Assembly: GCA_012656075.1 (NCBI GenBank)
Contig: JAAKBF010000207.1
Span: 186,001 to 250,000, forward strand
Source of the DNA: Phytophthora hibernalis
Taxonomy: Eukaryota; Oomycota; Peronosporomycetes; Peronosporales; Peronosporaceae
Direction of reading: 5' to 3'
Length of the DNA stretch: 64,000 bases
The notes under the pieces were generated by a model. It made no database searches. It worked only from the letters and a program-made list of their open reading frames with translations, and had not been told where the DNA came from. The translations under genes and the position numbers were made by a program. Positions 43,672-55,123 of the stretch are shown piece after piece (within the stretch, counting starts at the first letter, position 1; every line of letters begins with the position of its first letter).

Positions 43672-43798
43672 TTTTGTGAAAATGGATCCGTCGACTCCTT
43701 TCTTCAACCTCACTGGTCATAAATTCCATCTCGGCCTCCTCCAATTGGCGCAAAATATGCAGTGTATCGACACGTCTCACTTTGCAATAGCCACCAGA

Positions 43799-44443
43799 AT
43801 GCTGCGTCGTGTGGCTCTCTCGTCGCTGCGCTGCGCGTCTCGACGCGCGTCCGCCGCAAGTCTCAAGCCTCTTGCTGCGGTGCCTGGACTCTATAGACCG
43901 ACTGATGCAATCGCAATGCCGTGTCGCAGCCCGTCGCTGGCCGCGCACTTCTCTTCCGACGCGTCCGTGGCTCCTCCGAGAATGACGGAGCACGAGTTCA
44001 TGGAGCTGGCGGACGAGACGCTGCACGAGATCCAGAGCTGGCTGGACGGCATCGAGCAGATGCTTGACGAGTCCGACGTCATCTTCTCTGTACGTTGCAA
44101 TGCATTGTAGCAACAGCAATAGACCGAATAGAACTCTAACGCTTTGATGCTCCGTGGAACAGCAAGGAGTTCTGAAGATCGACTTGGGCGAGCACGGCAC
44201 GTGGGTGATCAACCGCCAGGTGCCCAACAGGCAGATCTGGTGGTCCTCACCGATCAGGTACGAGACTGTTAGTTTTGGGCTGGATGTGCGCAGAGACTGA
44301 TGGCTTTATGGTACAGTGGACCTCGTCGCTACGAGTATGACGGAATGAGTGGCCACTGGGTGAACACGCGGGACAAGGGCGAGTTGACGGAGCTTCTGCG
44401 TTCCGAGATCCTGGACGCAACAGGCATTGAGATCTACACCTGA
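43799..44443 (+). CDS. FXN: Frataxin
   Basis: The mitochondrial iron-sulfur cluster assembly regulator. Three exons: 43799-44089, 44163-44257 and 44317-44443, totalling 513 nt (170 residues) with all phases fitting. The N-terminus (MLRRVALSSLRCASRRASA) is rich in Arg and Ser without acids, typical of a mitochondrial presequence. The mature part begins near MTEHEFMELADETLHEIQSWLDGIE, with the acidic ridge EQMLDESDVIFS. It then shows the sheet with GVLKIDLGEHGTWVINRQVPNRQIWWSSPISGPRRY and HWVNTRDKGELTELLRSEI. This is the complete frataxin/CyaY fold including the conserved NRQxPNxQIWWSSPxSGPxR signature. Intact. Confidence 0.96.
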
Positions 44444-44621
44444 GCTGGTGTTTCGAAGTAGCTAATAACTAACGACGGGGATGTCTAGCAACTCGAAAAT
44501 GAAGTACAACCCAGGCTGGGTTGACTGTTAAAAGAGCAATGAGGTGCTTTATTATGTCAGCTCACTTCGCGCTTTCCGTTTTGATGTGGAATTCGCACAC
44601 GTACTGGTTGGGTTCGACCCT

Positions 44622-47179
44622 CTAGACCTCTTCGTCCTCATCCTCTTCACCAGTCTCGGCCGCTTCTTCTTCTCTATTTGTATCTACTTCGTGCCGCTCG
44701 CTCATGTAGTTCTAATTGCCCATATACACGTTATCCAGTCAGCATCATAACCCTTTTAACATGACCTCGCACATTACGCCACTTACCTCGAGCAAAAGAC
44801 CACGGAAGTATTCCGCAGACGCCTCCAAAGTAGTGGAGGCCAGCAATCCTTTCCGACGAGCCTCGTCCTCTTCCCACTCGGCAACGGCGCGGTCGCGCAA
44901 TTCCATGACGTGGTCCCGGCGCCTCTTTTCGTTTTCGACCTCCGTCAATTGCCCATAGTACTCTTTTTCCTGATCACCACAAATGTATAACTGTCAGTTA
45001 CCGTTCAACAAGTGGTTTGGTGGCAAAAGGGTTAGTAAAAAACTGAAGATTACCTCTTCCGTGCATTTGCGCCACATATCGCCAAATATTTTTCTTGTCT
45101 CGGACGCAGAGCGACGTGTCTTGCCCAACACCTCTTTTTGCATTTGGCAGTACACGATAAACGGGTTGATTGGCCGCGGAAGGCGATTTTCCTGTGAAAT
45201 CCAATGAAGTGTAGTTGAGGTAAATGGGCACAGCTTGTTTCCTATTCAGAGAAGCATACCTTTGTCACTCTTCGCGGAAGCCGTTTTGACCGACCATTTC
45301 CTTCTGCGACCACTGGCGTACTCTTCCAGGTTGTTGGCCTGTGCAATGCGTACACGAATCACACGTATGTAAATAACATACCACAACTCGCAATCACCTC
45401 GAAAGTGAACGTACGCTCGAGTAGCAGTAAATCTCGCTGATAAATATGTCCTCTCTTCTCTGGACAGCTCACTCAGAACGGGCTGCCATAATTCTGCCAT
45501 AATAAAACATTGATCAGTGAGGAAGCATAATTAAAACACCCAACACAAAGATCGACAACTTACTAGCAGCATCATTCGTGTCACGAATGACATCATCAAG
45601 TGGCGGCATCGTCTCGATATATCCTGAGCCTGAAGTTGGTAGTGTGAGGCCGGTGCCTTTAACGTGAAAAGGGTTATTTCCAACCCATTTGCACCCGCTC
45701 AGTGCGATTCGATAGGCAGCCACTTGTTCGAAGATCGAGAAAACAATTGCCGGTTCGAGGCGCTTTGACAAGTTCAAATCGGAGCAAAGCTGCAAGTACA
45801 TACTGTCGGTCAGATCATCATGTTGTACTGCTGCGAAATACTCGTACGCTTAGCATACCGTGCTAGCGAATGCCTGGGCTGCAGCGCTGTTATTTGAAAT
45901 ATCCCACTCGAACTGATCACGGAGCTATACACGTGGAAAACAGAGCATGCAACGGGTTAAAAATCAAAGCGGGATCGATAACGTGTTCAGTAAAGCGACA
46001 ACGTACGGAGAAGCCGTCGATAATGAGATCTAAGTAGATAGGATATAACCGCCCACTCTTTAATTCAGTACTCAGACACGATGTCAAAGTCAAAATTTGT
46101 CGCCGAATCGATTCAGCGATAGCGACCTACACGATGGGAAACGAAACAACATTAGCGATACAGATTGAGTTTATGCGTAATGCAATATACGCACTTTGAG
46201 TTTGTCGCTCATTTTTTCGTCTTGGGCAATTTGCGTTGCAATGGCTTCAGGTGAACACGTAGTCAGCGAGCTGATAAACAGAAATAAAAAATCATGCAAC
46301 GTAAGTAAACATGCACCGGTTTCAAACAGTTAAGCCAGCAGACATACGCATCGAGGAGGAATGTATCCTGGAACCGAACGCCATCCAGGTCGACGTCGAG
46401 GCGAATCGGGCAGATGAGCTCCGTCTTGGCCAGTCGCCGCGGCTTCCGTACATCAAGCTGATTATCTGTCGCCCCTGTATCTATCTTGTTTCCTTCCTCC
46501 TTCGGCAGAGCAGCTTTCGTCTTCGCATCCAAATCGCCCAGAGGCTGTACAATTGCTCTTCGTTTCCGCTTTCTATTGCTTGTAACTGTCTGCTCCACCT
46601 CCGCCGCCGCCTTCTGCAAAATACCCATCAGCACGTTGCAAGTAGCTCTTCGAACCCACCAACGTTCAACAAACCAGTTGCGCAGGCGTCGCGTCTGCAT
46701 GGATGATGCTCCTCCCGTCCCCTGCATTGCGTCCAAACTGCACAGCACCACAACCAGATGCGTCAGCCCGTTCTCCCTCGTACCACAGCTTCCTTAACGG
46801 CCGACAACCTGCGTGGCTGCAGTAGATCGTCTGGAACCTGCGTCCAGCGGCTTCAGTGGCCTGGTCGCTGCGTTCTTAAGCGTCCGATGGGCCAGCGCCA
46901 CGCGATACCTCATCAGCAGCTTGTCCACCGCCGTGTCTGCGATCTGAAATGCATTGCAAGGCGGTTAGCATCCACCCAGAGCCTGCCATTGACGCTGGTG
47001 GGCGGACGTACGTCGGACGCGGCCTTGAGGCGCCGCTCAGGCGACAGATACGCGCGCAGCTGCTCCATGGGCCATCCCAGATGCCTCGCCACCTTGTCGT
47101 CGGGCACGGCGTAGCGTTGCATGAACAGCGCCAGGCGGTCGGCCGCCGAGTGCCAGTCGGTCGATCCCCCGCCGCTCAT
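44622..47179 (-). CDS. SMARCB1: SNF5/SMARCB1/INI1 subunit of SWI/SNF chromatin remodellers
   Basis: SNF5 is a core subunit that helps SWI/SNF engage nucleosomes. The N-terminal exon (start 47179, MSGGGSTDWHSAADRLALFM) has the helical part VPDDKVARHLGWPMEQLRAYL. The SNF5 repeats follow: ELICPIRLDVDLDGVRFQDTF (about 46350-46420), SPEAIATQIAQDEKMSDKLK (about 46200-46262), AESIRRQI and LYPIYLDLIIDG (46005-46120), then RLRDQFEWDISNNSAAAQAFA (45862-45930) and SDLNLSKRLEPAIVFSIFEQVAAYRIAL (45700-45790). The last exons hold a charged helix (ENEKRRRDHVMELRDRAVAEWEEDEARRKG) and an acidic tail ending EDEDEEV. At least nine short exons. The join between the first exon and the repeat part (46700-46920) is not resolved. 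Confidence 0.82.
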
Positions 47180-47618
47180 AGTCGTGTTATCTTCGTGTGG
47201 AGGGAGCTCCGAATCAATTTGGCGGAAGCGGCGGAATGTGGCGCACACCACGCTTCCCTTGTGTAAGATTGGTGTTGCGAATACACGGACACTAAAGAAT
47301 TGATCAGTGTATGGAGGAGTGTATGCCAGGTAATGACTTTTGAGGAGGAGAGATTCAAATGGAAGTTTTCGCGAACGCATCGGTCATCTGGATTTGGCAT
47401 ACAAGGAACGATTGAGATGCGACAGAGTACATGTATTCGCCTTGCTGGATTCGGCATCTACTGTACCTACCTTACTGTAGGTACCGGTACAGATTTGCGG
47501 TGCTGCGACGAACGCTACAGTACATGTACCGGTACACGTACTCAATGCGAACACAGAGATTTGGACTCCACGTCTCACGGAATGTCGTGCAAGTTTTGTG
47601 CAGCTCCGACGTTCTCGG
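47180..47618. other. Intergenic region with TACCGGTA palindromes
   Basis: Upstream of SNF5. Two copies of TACCGGTA (47482 and 47527), each with GTAC extensions, lie 45 bp apart. No coding sense was seen. Confidence 0.5.
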
Positions 47619-47990
47619 CTACTTCGCAGCAACAAAGCACACATATTGTGAGACGCCAGTTTTGATAACGCTATTTCGCTCCGTCAACGTACCATGACGC
47701 CGACTGCTGGGCACAGTCTTCGCACCTGACTGCTGCTGCTGCTCTTGTCCTTGCTCCGGTTGCTGGCGCTGAGCGATGGCTCGGCGACTCTCTTGGCTCA
47801 GGAACACGAACGGCGACCGCGGAGACCCCAGGGCATCAAACGATAAAGAGCCTGGAACGATGGCGTTCCGGCGACGCGCCACGAGCGACTGCCGGAAGCC
47901 TTCGCGAAGTCCTGCTCTGGACGGTGCCAGCGTCGAATCCGACTGCGTAGCAGCATCGTTCTGAGTAGAATCGGGAATGCTGAAGCCCAT
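47619..47990 (-). CDS. Hypothetical basic protein, possibly first exon
   Basis: The frame starts MGFSIPDSTQNDAATQSDS and continues RRRNAIVPGSLSFDALGSPRSPFVFLSQESRRA, then a Gln-rich patch. A donor-like GTACGT at about 47692 suggests that the coding part ends there in an intron rather than at the stop. No known domain. It is divergent from the cyclophilin gene. Confidence 0.4.
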   Translation of the reverse strand: MGFSIPDSTQNDAATQSDSTLAPSRAGLREGFRQSLVARRRNAIVPGSLSFDALGSPRSPFVFLSQESRRAIAQRQQPEQGQEQQQQSGAKTVPSSRRHGTLTERNSVIKTGVSQYVCFVAAK

Positions 47991-48330
47991 CCTCGATTTC
48001 TTTTAATTCGGTAAGACGACTCAGACTGCACCGCTTTCGGGACGCCGGCTAGAGCGTAGTGTGTATATTCCACACACGACTTCAGTCGCGAGCGAAATTG
48101 GGGAATGGCTACGCAGCTCAATTGATTTGTCGGAAGAGGCTACCCCACTGTGGGGTAGCCCCACAGCTTCTAACCTGACCCACAAAGCTCTACTGTACCG
48201 CAATGGTCTAAACAGGGCCATAAGTTCTTATTCGTTGGTGTCGATCACCGAAATCGAGTATCCTCGTCAAGTCGATCACTTGCACTCATATCATGTTAGA
48301 GAGTATATACAGTACAGCACACACATCGCG

Positions 48331-49093
48331 ATGGCTCCACGAGGCGCTCTGGACGCGCGCAAGGTGATCCTGCTGGGCATGGGCCTGCTCTTCGTAGCTT
48401 ATTTCATCGTAGTGAACGTGTTCTTCGATCTGTCGGGGAGAGCCCGCACCTGGCGCAGCAGCAGGATGAGCCGCAGCTTCAAGTGCGCGAGTTCGCGGAC
48501 GAAATGGCCGAAGCGGAAGCTGCAAAGGAGAAAACGACGGGCATCCCCACGCCCACGAGGTCCTGGGAGCCCAACCCTGACCGTAAATACGTATGGCTGG
48601 ACGTGGCTATCGACGACGTCTACGTGGGGCGCGTCACCGCCGAGTTGTACGCCGATGTGGTGCCCAAGACGGTGGAGAACTTCCGAGCGCTGACGACGGG
48701 CGAGAAGGGCCCGAACTACACGTTCAAGGGCAGCGTGTGCCACCGCATCCTCAGGAACTTCATCGTCCAATGTGGAGACTTCACTACGGGTACAGGAACA
48801 GGAGGCCGCAGCATTTATGGCGGCAAGTTCGACGACGAACCCAACGGACTGAGACTCAAACACTCCAAGCGGTACATCTTGCAGATGGCCAACGCTGGCC
48901 CTAACACGAACGGCAGTCAATTCTGCTTTATGCTGAATGCGGCGCCACATCTTAATGGTAAGCACGTGGTTTTGGAGAGGTGGTGGAAGGCTTTGAGGTC
49001 GTGGGCAAGATGGAGCAGGCTGGTGTGGAGAGGGATGGCATCCCACTCCAGCACAAAGTCAGCTTCACGGGTGGAGGCGAGATTCTCTTCTAG
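48331..49093 (+). CDS. Membrane-anchored cyclophilin (peptidyl-prolyl isomerase)
   Basis: The ATG at 48331 gives MAPRGALDARKVILLGMGLLFVAYFIVVNVFF, a short cytosolic stub and a signal anchor (residues 12-32), so the enzyme domain would be luminal. After a shift in the GGGG run at 48435 comes a linker helix (REFADEMAEAEAAKEK) and the cyclophilin domain: VWLDVAIDDVYVGRVTAELY, VPKTVENFRALTTGEKG, active-site CHRILRNFIVQCGDF, GTGGRSIYGGKFDDE, GPNTNGSQFCF and LNGKHVVFGEV. The last part lies in a third frame after the TTTT run at 48970 and ends FTGGGEILF at 49093. Catalytic Arg, Phe, Gln and His positions are present. Both breaks are missing bases in homopolymers. Confidence 0.87.
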
Positions 49094-49203
49094 ATGACAG
49101 CTGAATGAATGAAAGAAGAACTTTGAAGTGGACAGTAGATACAAGGGAGATCTCGTAACTGCATGTACTCTTGGGAGAAAACGCTTACACAAGTCAATGC
49201 GTT

Positions 49204-52089
49204 CTATGACAAATGGCCCATCGTTTCCGCGAATTCGATATAGTCGTGCATGGACTCTCTGGACGATACAGGCGTCATGCCACTGCGAGCTTCTTCGAAG
49301 TGGCGCATGCACACTTTCTTCGCATTGAGAGACTCTCGGAGAGCCAGAAGCGCTGCCTCTCGACACAGGTTCTACGATTGAAAACAACAGGCAGCCAGGT
49401 TAAAAATAGGGGTCGTTCCAAGCCTCACGTAGCTTCGTACCTCCAGTTCAGCGCCACTAAAATATGGCGTACGGTTTGCCAGAGTTGATACATCTACATC
49501 ATCGTGTAGCTGCATTGGACGCGAGTGAATACGAAGGATCTCGGCACGGTCAAGCTCTGTAGGCAGGTCGACAAACAGGATTCGATCAAAGCGTCCAGGA
49601 CGCATAAGTGCTGCATCAATACAAACTGGTCGATTAGTTGCACCGATGACCAAGAGCCCTTCAGCCGACTCGACACCGTCCATTTCGTTTAGCATCGTAG
49701 AAAGCACACGCATGGCAGTGGAGGACCCGCCTTCCTCGCCTCCTGGTCCATCGAAATCGCGCTTGGCAACCATCACATCAATTTCGTCGAAGAAAATGAT
49801 CGCTGGAAGTGCTGCACGGGCGTCTCGGAAGACCTGGCGCACAGCAGCCTCGGCATCACCGAAAAATGGTGAAAATACTTGGGCCGCAGATAGAGAAAGA
49901 AACGTGGCTCCGCTTGAATGGGCAGCTGCACGCACAATGGAGCTCTTACTACATCCCGGCGGGCCGTAGAGTAATAAACCGCGTGGTGGCTTAACACCAA
50001 GACGAGCAAATGTTTCAGGAAACTTGATGGGCCACTCAAGTGCTTGCTGCAACGCGAGTTTAGTTTCTGCTTGGCCACCGATGCTGTTCCAGCCTTGTCT
50101 TTCAAAGTCTTTCCTGTAACGTTTTCGCACATAGGTTAGTTCTACATGTAGTACTTTTCTAGCTTAACATGAGAAAGTACAATGCTTACGTGAATCCACT
50201 TGCGCCTCGAAGGGTTGACGGTACAACCGTTTGGATAGCTTGTTCAAAGTCCGCCATGGTCACTTCAAATGTTCGCGCCTTTTTCTCACTTCCGTCGTAT
50301 TGGGGTGAGGAGGTTAAGGCCCGCTTGGCCCCACTTCCTAATAAGAAGCTGAAATATTCCAGGTCTGACTCGTGTTGGAGCACGTTGCCAGCACCTTTGC
50401 CAATAGCAAACGGATTGGCTTGCTTAGCGAGAAACCACAGCGGAATGATGGCTGTTGGGTTTGCGTGCCAGGCCCGGCCTGCGATCACGGAGCCTAGCCC
50501 AGACGATGAGCGTGGAACAGCACTGAGAGGCTCTACTCGCAGCTTCCAGTCAGTCCACCATTGCTCCAGTTCACGATCACGAGAAAGAGCTACGAGCTGC
50601 CGTGTCGATGCCACCATAACAGCCTCGCGGCACAGCGCAGCAATATCCGCGCCAACGTAGCCGACTGCCTTTATAGCTAATGTGCCCAGGAACGCGTCAC
50701 GTTGATGCTCAGCATTATCTGGTGAACCACTACTAAGAGCGTACGGTGTCCGATTAAGATGAACCTGAAATATTTCCTTGCGCCGTGATGCGTTCGGTGG
50801 AGCAACAAAGATCTCACGATCAAATCGCCCCGGTCGACGCAATGCTGGATCTATTGAATTCGGTAGGTTCGTGGCAGCGACAACGACCACATTTTCGCGT
50901 GAAAGGCCTCCTTCCATGCCATCTAACAGCGTCAGCAACTGGGCAACAATGCGGTTGTGCGCAGATGAAGCACCCCCAGCGGCGTCGCGCTTCGGGCAGA
51001 GAGCATCTAGTTCATCGATAAAAATTAAGGTAGCAGCGTGACGGGCCCTGCGAGCATGAACCACTGCCGTCTCGAAGGTTGTGCGCAGAGCCTGCTCCGC
51101 ATCGCCACGTCCACTAGTGATAATTTCTGATCCGTTTATGACTTGCAGGTCCAGATCCAATGTCAAGCCTGATGCATCTTGCTGATGTCGACACTCGTGC
51201 ACTACCGAACGCACAAGTAGTGTCTTGCCAACTCCAGGTGGGCCACAAAGCAACACGCCCTTGGGAAATTCTACACCCAGTTCCGAGCGCAATCGAGGAT
51301 GAGCCACTGGTAGTAAAATTAACTCGCGTAGTGCTGCTCGCTCGTCTTTCATGCCACCCATCTTCATCCCATCCGTCTGTTGGGCTATTAAAGCTTTCAT
51401 GTTCGAAACTCTAATCGTTGCATCCGCACTTTCAACCTCTCCACTAGCCCCATTAGGATCTGTAAAGTCACACGAGTCGCCGGTGTCACCCGCGCAAAAT
51501 CCACGGCAGGATACGTCGACACGACACGAAAGATCAACACTTGGTCCTCCTCCCCACCCAAGCCTCTGCTTTCAGCTACGAGACCCTGGAACGTCGGAAG
51601 TTTCACCCTCGCTTCCGCACACAGCACAAAATGACGCTGCAGCGTTTGTTGCAGCAATGACCGCGTGTCAGCGTCACGCAACAAATGGTGCTGTAGTGGA
51701 GACTTGGGTGATGGCAGCAGTTCTAGCGTCACGGCCACCGCGGCGCGCACAGCTCCACGAGAGATCCACAGCAGCTGACAGCCCGGAAGTGCATCATTAT
51801 CACTTGTCTCACTGTTATGAACGAGTAGAGACGCTTGTAACTCCTTGAAAGCCCGCGAGTCTCGTCGCAGGGTCACAGAAGCATCCACCAGAGTCTGCTG
51901 ACTTGCGTTGGAGCCGTCTAGAGAGCTCAGCCCAACACGACAAACGGCAAAACAAAACTCACCAACATTGCAAAGTACATACTGCCCAGATCCACGAGGA
52001 CGGAGCGCAGAAGCACCGGGGGGACGCGGCAGCGGCACGTGAAGTGGTCGGCCGAGGAAGCATTTGCCCCATTGCCATCGAATGCCATT
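49204..52089 (-). CDS. AFG2: AFG2/SPATA5-type double AAA ATPase
   Basis: A Cdc48-like ATPase; the AFG2/Drg1 group releases Rlp24 in 60S ribosome maturation. A probable start at 52089 gives MAFDGNGANASSADHF. The N-domain frame (51416-52050) is followed, after a frame change near 51410, by D1: GVLLCGPPGVGKTLLVRS, Walker B ATLIFIDELDAL and second region of homology PALRRPGRFDREIF. An intron (50104-50191 region, donor GTAAGC) leads to D2: WNSIGGQAETKLALQQALEWP, GLLLYGPPGCSKSSIVRA, IIFFDEIDVMV and ALMRPGRFDRILFVDLP. The CSKS Walker A of D2 is typical of this group. A last exon (49204-49373) gives NLCREAALLALRESL and ends FAETMGHLS. The first intron and N-terminal frame are uncertain. Confidence 0.85.
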
Positions 52090-52816
52090 TTTGGTCAAAT
52101 GGCTGAAATATTATATTACATGTATTATATTATATTAATATTAATACAGTAAAACCTGTCCTAAATGAACCCTGAGAAAATGATATCCTGCTATAAACGA
52201 AATTAATTTGGTGCGTAGTTCTAGGGGTATTTATTTTCGGGTAGCCATTTTATAATTTTCAGCTAGCCACTTTTAAGAGCAACGCTAAGTTACATGCCAA
52301 TTCTATATTGACCTATTGCCTATTCAGGTCTTGGAGGTCGAATTTGGCAGTATTAATACATGTATCCACGATACTCGTATTGCTGAGCGATTTTGCTGCG
52401 TGCAGATGGCCAAGCTCAGCTGTTTGAGAACAGGGCTCCGTTTATTATAACGGAGCGCTGGTGTGGCGGGATCACCACCGGATCAACATTTTCCCAACCG
52501 GCCCACGTTTGAGTTACTAAGGTTTTATGGATCTCATTGAGAAGCCCCGTTACGCGTTAGGCGTGCAAATGGGGAGAGGGAATCCTCTGTTCTCCAACTT
52601 CAGTTCCGCTTCCTGTCAGTGAAAATGTACACAAGAGCTGAAGCGTAGTTCGAAGTATTTCCCCAGTCGGCGATTGACCACGAAGACTCCGGCGTTCAGG
52701 CGTGGGTAAGTGAGTCGGCATCGTCATTAACAAGACATCGACACAAGCACTAGGTTGTCAAAGTGATGGCATTTCAAATTACTATACACACTATTCCTTG
52801 CCGTTTGTGCTCGCGC
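52090..52816. other. AT-rich intergenic region with a possible pogo-type terminus
   Basis: An AT-only stretch (about 52108-52145) precedes CAGTAAAACCTGTCCTAAAT at 52147, which looks like the end of a pogo/Tigger element preceded by TA. No matching second end was found. A hairpin with an 8-bp arm (GCTCCGTT) lies at 52435-52456. Confidence 0.35.
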
Positions 52817-53520
52817 TCAGTCGAGAAGCATCTGCGATAGAATGTCTAGCATCTCCGGAGTCCACGGAGTCGTGCACGCGGTCGCGAACGGGGCGGGCAG
52901 CTCCATCTCGATCGACTCCGAAGCGAGTTCCCAGGCGTTTCCTGTCCACTCTTGGTCAATGCCGGTGGGGCTCTCACGCGTGGGGGTAGAAATTTTTGGT
53001 TTGGAGTCCTGCAAATGGAGATCGACGGCGATGTCGGTGCTAGAGTTTTGTACTGCTCGCGCTCTTGCTCCGTGTGTTGGTTCTTCAGGTGGCGGTTGAG
53101 GTTCCCAGTGGTGCTAAACGACTTGCTGCACTCAGGCACCTTGCATGTGTGTGTCCGGGGCACGTAGTGCGATCGCATGTGCTTGGCCAGCTTGATGTCG
53201 CTCATGAACTTGCACGTGCAGCCCTTCACGGGGCAGTCCACGGGCTCGATAGCGCCGTGAAGACGCATATGCCGGGACAGGTTGCCCGAGGTGCTGAAGC
53301 GCTTGCCACAGTCGCGAGCGCGGCAGACATGCGGGCGCTCGCCTGTGTGGGTCTTCATGTGCTCTGTGAGCGTGTATTTGCGGTTGAATCGGCGTCCGCA
53401 GCGCAAGTCTGGGCACTGGAAGGCTCTGTTGCCGCTGTCCTGTTTGTTTGGGGTCGAGTCGAGCGTGCTCTTGGCGGGAATCGCGATGCGATCGAGCTGG
53501 ATGGCGATGCTGTCCTGCAT
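52817..53520 (-). CDS. C2H2 zinc-finger protein A
   Basis: A four-finger C2H2 protein of the TFIIIA/GLI-like arrangement: FQCPDLRCGRRFNRKYTLTEHMKTH, HVCRARDCGKRFSTSGNLSRHMRLH, VDCPVKGCTCKFMSDIKLAKHMRSH and HTCKVPECSKSFSTTGNLNRHLKNQH, each with C-x4-C-x12-H-x3-5-H spacing. It is likely to bind DNA or RNA. After the fingers the frame breaks at a TTTT run (53046-53049). The following frame gives LQDSKPKISTPTRESPT and ends PWTPEMLDILSQMLLD, which matches the end of protein B (PWSPETLEILGHMLLG). That shows that the second frame is the true C-terminus and the break is a one-base fault. Confidence 0.85.
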
Positions 53521-54058
53521 GTTTGTTGCTGCTGTCTGTTCGTTAGAATGTCTTCGTCTGTGTGTGGGTAAGTTTGAGAATGATCCCGATAAGCGCCGGC
53601 CGTGTGATGCGGTACAATGTACTGTCCCCTGTAGCCACCCTCCGGCTGGCGAGCGCGCAATCAGAGACCTCGCACGCTGGACAAGTGCAGCGTGATGGAT
53701 GTCTTACGCGTTCTGCCTCGGTGATTTGCCTGCTCGTCAGCGCTCAGGCTATGTCTCGGCCTCGGTGAAAACGCCTCAGCTCATCAGGCCCATACAGTCT
53801 CCGAATCGAACCGGAGTCACCGGAGACAGTCCGCTGTCACTGCTCCTGTTTAGAAATCCCAGATGGCCGGCTGTAGCTCACACAGCATTCGTCGCAGTGA
53901 ACGGCAGATCTCCTAGAGTAAGACAGCTCCTGTATCCGCTCGAGAAGCCCGTCACAGGGCATCGCAGGCGGAAAATCCAAGACCAGTTCAACTCGGCATG
54001 CGAATGAAAACATTTGCGCTTACGGGTTCGCAGGTCCAGAATAGACTGGGGTGCTCGA

Positions 54059-54190
54059 TGCAAAGTTGCCTCTGTCGCTTCGACGGGAACATTTTTAAAA
54101 AATGCTTTAAAAATGTTCCCGTCGGGCAAGCGATAAAAAAATGCTTTAAAAAATGTTCCCGTCGGGCAAGCGACAGAGGCAACTTTGCAT
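54059..54190. repeat. 132-bp foldback element with internal duplication
   Basis: The arms are inverted: ATGCAAAGTTGCCTCTGTCG at 54059 and its complement ending at 54190. The inner part carries GACGGGAACATTTTT and two direct copies of a unit AATGCTTTAAAAAATGTTCC plus CGTCGGGCAAGCGA (about 35 bp). The whole can fold into a long hairpin. It lies between the two zinc-finger genes. Confidence 0.75.
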
Positions 54191-54454
54191 TAAAATGCTT
54201 GTTCGGGCCTGCTTGTCCGTCCAGTCATCGCTGGTGAGTCGTCGCATTCCATTTTCTCTTTCAGGATGCTTTTTTCGAACTGTTCGAGGCTCGGTTCGAA
54301 CAGCAAAACGCGCTCTCCTTTCATTCGAGCCGCCGATTGTCCTCGTTTGGCAAACGAGGACAAAACGATGTTTGCTGAGTCAGCTACATTTACTGTAGTG
54401 CTGCAATGCGCGCTCATTCATTTCATTTACACCTTATGCTAATATTTAGCCACT

Positions 54455-55123
54455 TCAACCAAGCAACATGTGCCCTAAGATCTCGAGTGTCTCGGGACTC
54501 CAGGGCTCGTCACACGGTGCCTCCATTGGGGAAGGGTTCATATCTAGCGGCGGCGTCACGACAACGCTTACATCTGTCCAGCAGCCCTGCCCCACCGTTG
54601 TAGGACTTCTTCGGATCGGAGCAACACTACCACCCCAGCTCGCAAACGCTGAGCGCATGAGCTCCTCGCGCTTGCTTCCCGTGCAGTGCTTCTTGAGATG
54701 CCGGTTCAAGTTGCCTGTTGTGCTAAACGTCTTGGTGCAGCCTGCCACCCTGCAGGGATGTGTGCGTGGCGCGTCGTGCTGCTTCAGATGCTTCGCGAGC
54801 TGGACCTCGCTCAGGAAGGCGCGCGAGCAGCTATCGCGAGGGCAGCGCATGAGAGGTAGAGGTCCATGAAGGCGCATATGCCGCGAGAGATTGCTTGATG
54901 TGGCGAATCGCCTGCCACACTCGGGCGCTCGACATATGTGGGGTTTGTCGCCTGTGTGCGTCTTGAGGTGCTCTGAGAGCGTGTACTTGCGGTTGAACCG
55001 GCGCTCGCAATGGTCGACGGGGCAGCGGAACGGTCTTTCATTCTCGCAAGAAGTAGCTCCTGGCGGGCTTTTGGGAAGTAATTGCTCCGACATCTGAGAC
55101 GGCTGTGCAAACGAAAGTGTCAT
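54455..55123 (-). CDS. C2H2 zinc-finger protein B (tandem paralogue of A)
   Basis: An intact 222-residue frame beginning MTLSFAQPSQMSEQLLP. The four fingers are FRCPVDHCERRFNRKYTLSEHLKTH, HICRAPECGRRFATSSNLSRHMRLH, MRCPRDSCSRAFLSEVQLAKHLKQH and HPCRVAGCTKTFSTTGNLNRHLKKH. They are in the same order and linker lengths as protein A. The C-terminal acidic/hydrophobic motif EPWSPETLEILGHMLLG is shared with A and may be a protein-binding helix. Clearly a tandem duplication of the neighbouring gene, same strand, 0.9 kb apart. Targets unknown. Confidence 0.87.
   Translation of the reverse strand: MTLSFAQPSQMSEQLLPKSPPGATSCENERPFRCPVDHCERRFNRKYTLSEHLKTHTGDKPHICRAPECGRRFATSSNLSRHMRLHGPLPLMRCPRDSCSRAFLSEVQLAKHLKQHDAPRTHPCRVAGCTKTFSTTGNLNRHLKKHCTGSKREELMRSAFASWGGSVAPIRRSPTTVGQGCWTDVSVVVTPPLDMNPSPMEAPCDEPWSPETLEILGHMLLG

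Noticed and set aside
44600..44650. GGTTCGACCC resembling a tRNA T-loop
   Set aside because: No acceptor, D or anticodon stem can be formed around it; it lies in the 3' end of the SNF5 gene.
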